Source: a virus. Taken from it: a stretch of DNA of 30,053 nucleotides. Position 1 is the stretch's first letter; each line of letters opens with the position of its first letter. Below are positions 15,105 to 20,286 of this stretch, piece by piece. Under the pieces are notes generated by a model that saw only the letters and a program-made list of their open reading frames with translations, was not told the origin of the DNA and did not search any database. The position numbers were made by a program, and so were the translations under genes. The stretch spans positions 1-30,053 of IMG/VR virus record IMGVR_UViG_3300034021_000548; one strand, written 5' to 3'.

Positions 15105-16052
15105 ATGAAGCATGGAAGTTTATTTAGTGGCATAGGTGGATTTGATTTGGCTGCTGATGCATGTGGAATAAAAAGTGTTTGGCAGTGTGAACTAGATGCT
15201 AAAAATAGAAGTATATTAAAAAAGCATTGGCCTGATGCAAGGAGATATGTTGACATTACTGATGTGCATGGAAGTATGTTAGGGTTTGTTGATGTAATAT
15301 CTTTCGGGTCACCTTGTCAAGATTTATCTGTTGCGGGAAAAGGAAAAGGTATAGAAGCTTATCGCTCCGGATTATTTTATCAGGCGACAAGAGTAATTGA
15401 AGAAATGCTAGAAGCAAGTAATGGTATGTATCCAGGATTTGCTATATGGGAAAATGTAAAAGGAAGTTTAACATCTAATGGGGGGAATGATTTTGAAAAA
15501 GTATTGCAAGAGATGGAGAGAATCGGGGCAAAGGATATCGCATGGAGAGTACTTAACGCCAGCGAATTTGGAGTACCACAAAGAAGAGAGCGGGTATTCT
15601 TGGTCGCAGATTTTAGAGGAGAATGTGCCGGAAAAATATTATTTAGAAAAATTAAACAGAGAAGGGATATTGGAAAGGGGACAGAGAAAAAACAAGAAGT
15701 TACCAAAGAGCTTAGAGAAGGCACTCAAGAAAAAATAAAAGTATTTGTAAAGAGTAGGCGTGCACATAGCAACGAAGATTATGAAACTTGGTTAGAGAAT
15801 AAATTATGTCCGACATTAAATGTATTTGATAATGCTAATGAGATTTATGCAACAGTTTTAATTGTTGATGAGATTGGTGTTAGAAAATTAACACCTTTAG
15901 AGTGTGAGAGATTAATGGGGTATCCTGATAATCATACATTAGATGAAGCGGTAACAGAATATACACGATATAGGATGTGCGGGAACGGAGTTGCTACGCC
16001 AGTCGCAAAATGGGTGCTTTTAGGCGTAAAAAAATATTTAAAAAATATTTAA
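15105..16052 (+). CDS. DNA (cytosine-5) methyltransferase
   Basis: The 315-residue protein transfers a methyl group from S-adenosylmethionine to carbon 5 of cytosine. The key motifs are in order: I GSLFSGIGGFD (4-14), IV SFGSPCQDLS with catalytic C71, VI WENVKG (115-120), VIII FGVPQRRERVFLVADF (155-170), a short target-recognition region (about 180-255), IX LTPLECERLMGYPD (262-275), X GNGVATPVAKWV (293-304). It appears complete. It could protect phage DNA against restriction and, more interestingly, supply 5-methylcytosine to the TET/JBP-like dioxygenase at 20921-21802. It diverges from the holin gene, and both share the GCAC start element. The target site cannot be read from sequence. Confidence 0.93.
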   Translation: MKHGSLFSGIGGFDLAADACGIKSVWQCELDAKNRSILKKHWPDARRYVDITDVHGSMLGFVDVISFGSPCQDLSVAGKGKGIEAYRSGLFYQATRVIEEMLEASNGMYPGFAIWENVKGSLTSNGGNDFEKVLQEMERIGAKDIAWRVLNASEFGVPQRRERVFLVADFRGECAGKILFRKIKQRRDIGKGTEKKQEVTKELREGTQEKIKVFVKSRRAHSNEDYETWLENKLCPTLNVFDNANEIYATVLIVDEIGVRKLTPLECERLMGYPDNHTLDEAVTEYTRYRMCGNGVATPVAKWVLLGVKKYLKNI

Positions 16053-16073
16053 AAAAAGTACCTAACCTTCAAG

Positions 16074-16141
16074 CATTTTGTGCATTAGCACGGATAGTTA
16101 ATAGTATCAAGTAAACGTCAATACTTGAAAGGAGAAATAAA
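16074..16141 (+). promoter_or_regulatory. Leader/promoter of the 16142 gene with inverted repeat
   Basis: TTGTGC-N18-TAGTAT (16078-16107) resembles a sigma-70 promoter and contains CGGATAGTTAATA (16091-16103). TCAAGTA-N8-TACTTGA (16107-16128) is a perfect 7-bp inverted repeat around AACGTCAA, followed by AAAGGAG and ATG 16142. It shares about 70 bases of layout with the leader at 17217-17297, including AACCTTC upstream. Confidence 0.6.
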
Positions 16142-16507
16142 ATGGGAATAGAAATAGGAACTACTTTAACAGTAGGGTTTAATGCAAGTAGTTACAGATC
16201 TTTAAAAATTATATTAAACGATTCAAATGCTTTATTATTTTTTAACGATACTGAAAGAAGTGCTCAAGTTAAGAAGGATGTAGAAATTATTAATAGAGAT
16301 ATTATGCTTACAATATTAAAGAATCATGGTTATGATCACGACCGTGATGCATTTATTGAAATTGATTTTAGTGCAGAAGGAATTGCAAAGTTAGATTGTT
16401 TGTTACAAAATTATGAAATGCATTTTCCTTTTTTTGTAGAAGAATCAATAAGAACCCAACGTGTTAATTTAGTATACAGAGATTTACATAAGGCAGGTTA
16501 CAGATAA
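16142..16507 (+). CDS. Unknown acidic protein
   Basis: The 121-residue protein has a strong AAAGGAGAAATAAA ribosome site. It begins MGIEIGTTLTVGFNASSYRSLK and looks like a compact alpha/beta domain, with predicted strands (LKIILNDSNALLFF), acidic helices (SAQVKKDVEIINRDIMLTIL) and a C-terminal IRTQRVNLVYRDLHKAGYR. There is no membrane span, cysteine cluster or catalytic motif. It is not recognised. It heads a four-gene operon of small proteins ending at the terminator at 17142, and its leader is shared with the metallohydrolase gene, which suggests co-regulation. Confidence 0.65.
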   Translation: MGIEIGTTLTVGFNASSYRSLKIILNDSNALLFFNDTERSAQVKKDVEIINRDIMLTILKNHGYDHDRDAFIEIDFSAEGIAKLDCLLQNYEMHFPFFVEESIRTQRVNLVYRDLHKAGYR

Positions 16508-16854
16508 TGAAAATAAAATCCGTAAACAAGGCAGGTGTCAGTGCTACTGGCACCTGCTATACAGGAACTATAAGTGTAACAAAAAACGAATTAGAGTTAG
16601 TGCTTGGAAATCCAGTTGAGTTGTATAGAGATATTGACTACTCTGATGGTAAAACGAACTTTCAGTGGATTGTAGAACTTAGCGATGGTAGCATTGCAAC
16701 AGTGTATGATTGGAAGGAAGATTTTATTGTTGATGATGTGACAGAGATTAATTGGCATATTGGTGGAAGAAAAAGTAATTATGAAATGTTTAAAAACTTA
16801 TTAGAAGATTCTATAACCCAAGCTTTACAAAAAAGAAAAGGAGTAAGACGATGA
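16507..16854 (+). CDS. Unknown acidic protein, hairpin at its 5' end
   Basis: The 115-residue protein starts at an ATG overlapping the previous stop (TAATG). Its strand-rich sequence (VELYRDIDYSDGKTNFQWIVELSDGSIATVYDWKED) resembles a small SH3-like or beta-barrel domain, followed by helices (NYEMFKNLLEDSITQALQKR). It is not recognised. A 12-bp hairpin (16531-16557) is embedded in codons 9-17 and could tune translation. Confidence 0.6.
   Translation: MKIKSVNKAGVSATGTCYTGTISVTKNELELVLGNPVELYRDIDYSDGKTNFQWIVELSDGSIATVYDWKEDFIVDDVTEINWHIGGRKSNYEMFKNLLEDSITQALQKRKGVRR
16531..16557 (+). promoter_or_regulatory. 12-bp hairpin just inside the 16507 gene
   Basis: GCAGGTGTCAGT (16531-16542), loop GCT, ACTGGCACCTGC (16546-16557). 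In RNA all 12 pairs form, one of them G-U. There is no T-run after it. As DNA it is a near-perfect palindrome that could also be an operator. Confidence 0.6.
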
Positions 16855-16964
16855 GTAGATTTGTTATATGTTCAGATTGTAAAAAAGAGATAGAAGTACG
16901 GTGGGGTATATTTGGTCACGATACTCTTAGCCGTCATAGTAAAGAATGCAAAGGGGGTAAGTAA
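16851..16964 (+). CDS. Tiny zinc-finger-like protein
   Basis: The 37-residue product MSRFVICSDCKKEIEVRWG... has C7-x2-C10 and later H-x3-C (H29, C33), which could make a single C2HC zinc site. GGAG precedes the start, which overlaps the previous stop (ATGA). It is not recognised, but the metal-site spacing, good ribosome site and operon packing support a real gene. Confidence 0.55.
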   Translation: MSRFVICSDCKKEIEVRWGIFGHDTLSRHSKECKGGK

Positions 16965-17099
16965 ATGGAACTATCAGAAGATCAGATTGTTGCTATCCTT
17001 GAAGGATATGGATGCGATTATGAAGAGACAGAGAAGATTGTTCAAGAGATTCGCAAAGGCGATTGGCGGTCACTTGAACGTAAAATGTTGACTGAGTGA
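16965..17099 (+). CDS. Tiny acidic helical protein
   Basis: The 44-residue product MELSEDQIVAILEGYGCDYE... starts immediately after the previous stop, with GGGGGTAAGTAA as a ribosome site. The sequence is mostly helical and acidic (ETEKIVQEIRKGDWRSLERKML). It is not recognised. It is the last gene before the terminator at 17142-17172. Confidence 0.5.
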   Translation: MELSEDQIVAILEGYGCDYEETEKIVQEIRKGDWRSLERKMLTE

Positions 17100-17141
17100 A
17101 TGCTCTCCTTTAAAAAAGAGTAACTCAGTTGACTGACGGGG

Positions 17142-17176
17142 AAGACCACTAGCGTAAAAAACTAGTGGTCTTTCTA
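17142..17176 (+). terminator. Intrinsic terminator after the small-gene operon
   Basis: An 11-bp perfect stem, AAGACCACTAG / CTAGTGGTCTT, has a 9-base loop (CGTAAAAAA) followed by TTCTAAT. It ends the 16142-17099 operon. Confidence 0.85.
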
Positions 17177-17202
17177 ATTATATGATAAAATAGTTTTAAT
17201 TA

Positions 17203-17297
17203 ACAAAAAGAGTTTTTTAACCTTCGGGCTTTTTGTAAACAATAACGGACAATTAATAGTATAGGTGAAACCGTCAATCACTTAAAGGAGAAATAAA
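17203..17297 (+). promoter_or_regulatory. Leader/promoter of the metallohydrolase gene with UUCG hairpin and inverted repeat
   Basis: ACAAAAAG...CTTTTTGT (17203-17236) encloses CC-TTCG-GG. TTGTAA-N18-TAGTAT (17233-17262) resembles a promoter and contains CGGACAATTAATA (17246-17258). TAGGTGA-N9-TCACTTA (17262-17284) is a 7-bp inverted repeat (one G-U if RNA) around AACCGTCAA, followed by AAAGGAG and ATG 17298. It is the sister of the element at 16074-16141. Confidence 0.6.
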
Positions 17298-17837
17298 ATG
17301 AAAGATACACAAAGGTCAAAAGTATATCGGGCAGAGAACACTAGTACTGTTAAAATAAATACAAATGATATGACACTATTAGAATGCGAGGAACTTATAA
17401 ATAAGTTGCAGAAAAAGTATATGAAAGTTATTACAAATAAGATTACAGTAGAGTGTTTGCGAGAATCAAAAATGGCATACTATAGTTCTCAGGAAATAAA
17501 GATTAGTTTACCATCTTGGTCAAGAAATAGATATAATATATTACACGAATTTGCACATTACTTAACAGATATGATTAGGCTACAATTTCAACCACGATTC
17601 GGTTATAGTCATAAAGTAAAAATTAAGTTACCAAAAAATATTCATGAAGTATGCAAAACAGATAGCAATTATTTTTCAGGTCATGGTCCAGTTTTTACAT
17701 ACGTGTTGTTAATGCTTGTTAGAAAAGAGTTAGGAGCAATACAATATGAGAAGTTAAAGAACAGTATGTATTGGTATAACGTTAAAAGTATAAACAGTGC
17801 AGGTAAGGTAGTTAAGATAAGAGCTTCAAAAGAATAA
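17298..17837 (+). CDS. HExxH metallohydrolase of an actinobacterial family (TIGR04338-like)
   Basis: The 179-residue protein opens MKDTQRSKVYRAE, matching the D-x-QRS-x-VY-x-AE opening I recall for the actinobacterial putative metallohydrolase family TIGR04338. The zinc site is ILHEFAHYL (81-89; H83, E84, H87), with a third ligand likely in SGHGPVFTYVL (127-137; H129). There is no signal peptide or span, so it is cytoplasmic. The substrate is unknown; the zincin fold suggests peptidase or SprT/ImmA-like activity. It has its own leader and is followed by a terminator, so it is a single-gene unit sharing regulation with 16142. Transfer from an actinobacterial host is plausible. Confidence 0.75.
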   Translation: MKDTQRSKVYRAENTSTVKINTNDMTLLECEELINKLQKKYMKVITNKITVECLRESKMAYYSSQEIKISLPSWSRNRYNILHEFAHYLTDMIRLQFQPRFGYSHKVKIKLPKNIHEVCKTDSNYFSGHGPVFTYVLLMLVRKELGAIQYEKLKNSMYWYNVKSINSAGKVVKIRASKE

Positions 17838-17851
17838 AAAAGCTTTTTTAG

Positions 17852-17882
17852 ATACCGTCAGAGAAGTCTGGCGGTATTTTTA
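17852..17882. terminator. Intrinsic terminator between convergent genes
   Basis: ATACCGTCAGA / TCTGGCGGTAT form an 11-bp stem (one G-U), with loop GAAG followed by TTTTTATTT. It separates the metallohydrolase gene from the minus-strand zinc-ribbon operon. Confidence 0.85.
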
Positions 17883-18065
17883 TTTGTCGTTTTTATCTGA
17901 GGAATAAAACCCACCACCTTTAAAGATTGCATTGACAGGATTAAAAGTACGTTGGGCTGGTTGATTACATTTACCACACTTGACCTCTAAATCGCGGTCA
18001 TCTATCTTACGAGTATAGGTTGTGGTTTCATTACATAGCATACAGCGGTAATCATAGTCTGGCAT
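17880..18065 (-). CDS. FmdB-family zinc-ribbon protein
   Basis: The 61-residue protein runs from the ATG at 18065 (MPDYDYRC), with AGAGGATAAC as ribosome site. An upstream start at 18101 lacks this. The layout is that of the FmdB/CxxC_CxxC family: MP-x-Y-x-Y-x-C, CxxC at 8-11 and 30-33, then AIFKGGGFYSSD near the C-terminus. These small regulatory-type zinc ribbons are common in bacteria and phages and their biochemical role is mostly unknown. It is the last gene of a four-gene leftward operon and overlaps the terminator by a few bases at its stop. Confidence 0.82.
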   Translation of the reverse strand: MPDYDYRCMLCNETTTYTRKIDDRDLEVKCGKCNQPAQRTFNPVNAIFKGGGFYSSDKNDK

Positions 18066-18067
18066 AG

Positions 18068-18334
18068 TTATCCTCTCATTGTTTGTATACAGGCAGGGCA
18101 AATAGATAATTCAAATAGGTCGTCTGTGCGCTTATCGCCACAGTTAGGACAGGTATGTGCGTGCTTAGACATATCATCTCTACATTGCTGGCAGAGTGCA
18201 TCTCGGATGGCGATGCGACCTATGTCTGCACCACAACATCTACACGCATCGTGATTGGTGGCGGAACATGTACAGATGTGACCAAAGGCGCAACACACGA
18301 TTATGACCTGACTTTGCGTGGTCTTTTCCACCAC
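18068..18334 (-). CDS. Multi-zinc-ribbon small protein
   Basis: The 88-residue protein is dense in CxxC pairs: C31/C33/C34, C48-x2-C51, C62-x2-C65 and C79-x2-C82. It probably binds two zincs and mediates nucleic-acid or protein contacts. The start is uncertain: GTG at 18334 or 18331, both weak, overlapping the upstream gene by about 30 bases. It is spaced two bases from the FmdB-like gene. It is not recognised as a named family. Confidence 0.6.
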   Translation of the reverse strand: MVEKTTQSQVIIVCCAFGHICTCSATNHDACRCCGADIGRIAIRDALCQQCRDDMSKHAHTCPNCGDKRTDDLFELSICPACIQTMRG

Positions 18335-18495
18335 TCAGATTGTTTTAGGTCTGATGCGGGGATACGTACGGTTATGGTTGGATTATCTATTTGATATAGA
18401 AGAACAAGGTCGCCAGTTGCTTTGTCTGTGTAACGGGCTGCTAAGGTATGTGTATTAGTATTAGGTGGATACCTTCTAGGCTTTCTCTGTTTCAA
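18301..18495 (-). CDS. Small basic protein of unknown function
   Basis: The product is 64 residues if it starts at TTG 18495, which has AAAGGTAAGC upstream. An ATG-free extension of the frame to 18612 would overlap the HTH gene by 137 bases and is less likely. It begins with a basic segment (KQRKPRRYPPN) and has strands LAARYTDKATGDLVLLYQID and TITVRIPASDL, then a basic end (SEWWKRPRKVRS). It could be a small DNA- or RNA-binding protein. It is not recognised. Confidence 0.5.
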   Translation of the reverse strand: MKQRKPRRYPPNTNTHTLAARYTDKATGDLVLLYQIDNPTITVRIPASDLKQSEWWKRPRKVRS

Positions 18496-18742
18496 TTTGC
18501 TTACCTTTCTTTTGTTGGAATCTGCGGGATTGACCTGCTGGTCGGAGTAACTCACGTAAGGCTCCTTCAGTGATACCGATTCTATCGGCTGACTTACGGA
18601 GAGATAGACCATTCTTTTGCCAGTCTGTTACGGCTATGCGGATAGCGTGACGGTAATTGGCTGCTGATTGTTCTGATGCGGCTCTAGCGGTATGCATGGA
18701 TGCTCTGGCTAGAAGTATGTTGTTGTATAGGTTATCATCCAT
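18476..18742 (-). CDS. Helix-turn-helix DNA-binding protein
   Basis: The 88-residue protein has an N-terminal helical, alanine-rich segment (ILLARASMHTARAASEQSAA). The HTH GLSLRKSADRIGITEGALRELL (45-66) has the form S-x-R-x-x-A-x-x-x-G-I-T-E-x-x-L-x-x-L. The tail is basic (RRFQQKKGKQ). It heads the leftward operon. There is no Shine-Dalgarno, but the GTAACC-N8-GCAC-N10 element precedes the ATG. It is the best candidate here for a repressor or operator-binding regulator, perhaps acting on the adjacent palindromic region; no CI-like repressor is seen elsewhere in the window. Confidence 0.68.
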   Translation of the reverse strand: MDDNLYNNILLARASMHTARAASEQSAANYRHAIRIAVTDWQKNGLSLRKSADRIGITEGALRELLRPAGQSRRFQQKKGKQIETEKA

Positions 18743-18770
18743 AGTAAATACTGTGCGTACCTGTGGTTAC
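18743..18770 (-). promoter_or_regulatory. GTnnCC-N8-GCAC-N10-ATG start element (HTH gene, minus strand)
   Basis: On the minus strand, GTAACC (18770-18765), eight bases, GCAC (18756-18753), AGTATTTACT, then ATG at 18742. There is no Shine-Dalgarno. It matches the methyltransferase element in both blocks and spacing. Confidence 0.6.
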
Positions 18771-19115
18771 ACCGCACACACATTTAATAGAGATTAGGGG
18801 GAGAGAGCGCCCCCCACACGCACCATTTGGGAATGTGTGGGAACGTCAATAGGGTACTGTACCACTAACACGCACGTGTTCCCATGCGGAGATTCCCACC
18901 TACGTAGGATTGATATTCCCATTCCCGTACCTCTATAGGTACGGGATAGGGAATATGAAGACGGTGGAATCTCAGGGATAAGGGAATAGGAATAGTATTC
19001 CATAGGATAGACTATTGGGAATATATCCACCCCCACCTCAACAAGAATAGACCCTACACAATAAGACACCCCCCATAGATACACCCCCAGCACGCAGAGA
19101 GATAAGGAGTAATGT
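18771..19115. repeat. Non-coding palindrome-rich region with nine or so GGGAAY/RTTCCC repeats; candidate origin, operator cluster or packaging site
   Basis: About 345 bases between divergent genes, with no convincing ORF. GGGAAT, GGGAAC or their complements occur at 18829, 18839, 18878, 18892, 18915, 18921, 18949, 18982 and 19017. Perfect palindromes: GGTACTGTACC (18853-18863), CCTACGTAGG (18899-18908) and GGAAT-AGT-ATTCC (18989-19001). The centre is a 20-base-arm hairpin (18913-18956). An outer pair GAGATTCC(C)ACC / GGTGGAATCTC (18889-18900 and 18963-18973) flanks it. Composition is GC-richer than the surroundings. Confidence 0.65.
18913..18956. repeat. Long inverted repeat (20-base arms, 4-base loop)
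   Basis: ATATTCCCATTCCCGTACCT (18913-18932), loop CTAT, AGGTACGGGATAGGGAATAT (18937-18956). The arms match except for two adjacent bases. There is no T-run, so it is unlikely to be a simple terminator. It is the centre of symmetry of the repeat region. Confidence 0.85.
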
Positions 19116-19143
19116 GCTACCAGCTTTAAGCACAGGTAAAAGT
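19116..19143 (+). promoter_or_regulatory. GCTACC-N8-GCAC-N10-ATG start element (HNH gene)
   Basis: GCTACC (19116-19121), eight bases, GCAC (19130-19133), AGGTAAAAGT, ATG 19144. The 16 bases from GCAC to ATG are almost identical to those before the ParB-like gene at 19606 (one difference). This supports the start at 19144 over the in-frame start at 19114. Confidence 0.55.
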
Positions 19144-19470
19144 ATGCCTAATAAACCACCTCACAGATGCAGGCATCTCGGTTGCTATGAATTAGTTTAT
19201 ACACCTAGATGTTCTGTACACGCTAGAGCGGAAGAGAAGAAGAGAAAAGAAAAAGAAGTATGGAGAGATTATGGAAGTGAGTGGAGAGTTATTAGAGGCA
19301 AGGTATTAAGGGCTGAACCTAATTGTAGAATGTGTGGTCAGAAGGCTACAGATGTAGACCATATAAAGAGTTTAAAAGAAGGTGGAACACATGATATAAG
19401 TAATCTAAGACCTTTATGTAAGAGTTGTCACTCAAGAAGAACCTATTATGATACATTAGGTAAGAAATAA
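19144..19470 (+). CDS. HNH endonuclease (terminase-associated type)
   Basis: The 108-residue protein has the HNH core ATDVDHIKSLKEGGTHDISNL (68-88), with the DH pair (72-73), a conserved N87 and LCKSCHSRRT (91-100). Zinc cysteines C61/C64 (NCRMC) and C92/C95 hold the fold. An extra N-terminal cysteine/histidine group (HRCRHLGC...CSVH) adds a second small zinc site. HNH proteins of this length next to terminase genes take part in specific cleavage of phage DNA at packaging in cos phages. Here the terminase is 3 kb downstream, with modification genes in between. A general nicking role is also possible. Confidence 0.85.
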   Translation: MPNKPPHRCRHLGCYELVYTPRCSVHARAEEKKRKEKEVWRDYGSEWRVIRGKVLRAEPNCRMCGQKATDVDHIKSLKEGGTHDISNLRPLCKSCHSRRTYYDTLGKK

Positions 19471-19601
19471 TGCTATATAAAATAAAAAATAAGGGTAGGG
19501 GGGTTAGGATTATACATAGTTATTATCTTATAACCGCGCCTGAGAGTTGGCGTGCAAAAAGTCAGGTTTTTAGGAATATGTCATTTTCTAGGCACAGGTA
19601 A
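19470..19601 (+). CDS. Possible tiny basic ORF, or non-coding spacer with candidate cos-like sequence
   Basis: An ATG overlaps the HNH stop as TAATG and opens a 43-codon frame (MLYKIKNKGRGVRIIHS...FSRHR) ending just before the ParB-like gene. There is no Shine-Dalgarno, and several AGG codons make it doubtful. The same stretch holds GGGTAGGGGGGTTAGG and a GC-richer patch, CCGCGCCTGAGAGTTGGCG, with inverted repeats CGCC/GGCG and CCTGA/TCAGG (19538-19566). That is the type of sequence seen around cos sites between HNH and terminase genes. Both readings are tentative. Confidence 0.3.
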   Translation: MLYKIKNKGRGVRIIHSYYLITAPESWRAKSQVFRNMSFSRHR

Positions 19602-19605
19602 AGGT
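19592..19605 (+). promoter_or_regulatory. GCAC-N10-ATG start element (first ParB-like gene)
   Basis: GCACAGGTAAAGGT lies directly before ATG 19606 and differs by one base from the sequence before 19144. AGGT within it could act as a weak Shine-Dalgarno. The GTnnCC hexamer is not present at the expected place (ATGTCA). Confidence 0.5.
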
Positions 19606-20286
19606 ATGATAAATAATATACACGAACAGTTAGCAGATTTAGTTGTACCGATAGAGAACCTTGAAGTCCTAGAAGGAAATCCACGTAAGGGTGATGTTGA
19701 GGCTGTTGCAAAAAGTTATAGAACCTTCGGACAAAGAAAACCAGTAGTGGCTAGAAAAACTGGAAGTAATGGCAAAGGAGATATTGGTGTGGTGTTGGCT
19801 GGTAATCATCAACTGAAGGCTGCTCTTGATTTAGGATGGACTGAGATTGCTGTTGTGTTTGTTGAGGATGATGATAAGACTGCTGCTGCTTTTGCACTTG
19901 CGGACAATAGGGTTAGTGATTTGGGAGAATATGATGCGAATGAGTTGAGTCAAGTTTTAGAAGAGATGAAGGCGACTCCGGAATTATTAATTGCTGCAAG
20001 CTTTGATGTTGATGATTTAGGTGCGGCTGTAAAAGATCAAATAGAAATTGATAATATGTCTACAAAAAATGATAAAGAAAATAATAAAAAGAAAAAGTCA
20101 CTTGCTGACATGGCAGATGAATATCAGAATAGAAGTACAAGAACATTTAGAGCGGAGTATCCTTATAATGTTTATAACTGGTTAATTTCCACTTTAGAAA
20201 ATTACAAAGAAGATAAAGGTGTGGAATCAACTACGACTGCTTTTATAGAAGTATTAAAAAATATAGAAGGAGAGAAAAAGAAATGA
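19606..20286 (+). CDS. ParB-like (ParB/sulfiredoxin-fold) protein, first of two paralogues
   Basis: The protein has 226 residues from the ATG at 19606. The ParB-like domain spans about 14-112: VVPIENLEVLEGNPRKGDVE, FGQRKPVV (41-48), AGNHQLKAA (65-73), ALADNR (97-102). The usual ParB box GE[RH]R is changed to GNHQ, so the NTPase/nuclease pocket may be altered. The C-terminal third (SLADMADEYQNRSTRTFRAE, then a helical end) also resembles the next gene. ParB-like proteins with this domain accompany phage DNA-modification and methyltransferase genes; the exact job is unclear (nicking, sequence recognition or CTP-dependent loading). It overlaps the second copy by four bases. Confidence 0.85.
   Translation: MINNIHEQLADLVVPIENLEVLEGNPRKGDVEAVAKSYRTFGQRKPVVARKTGSNGKGDIGVVLAGNHQLKAALDLGWTEIAVVFVEDDDKTAAAFALADNRVSDLGEYDANELSQVLEEMKATPELLIAASFDVDDLGAAVKDQIEIDNMSTKNDKENNKKKKSLADMADEYQNRSTRTFRAEYPYNVYNWLISTLENYKEDKGVESTTTAFIEVLKNIEGEKKK

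Noticed and set aside
18155-18394. Plus-strand 79-codon frame over the zinc-ribbon genes
   Set aside because: Opposite strand encodes spaced CxxC motifs in a packed operon; the + frame shows no recognisable pattern.
18794-19093. Minus-strand 99-codon frame across the palindromic region
   Set aside because: Its sequence is driven by the repeats, it lacks a ribosome site and resembles no protein; the region is better explained as non-coding.
15051-19097. Shared CCAGCACGCAG near 15060 and 19088
   Set aside because: An 11-base match in two upstream regions is notable but could be chance; spacing to the starts differs, so it is not added to the start-element family.
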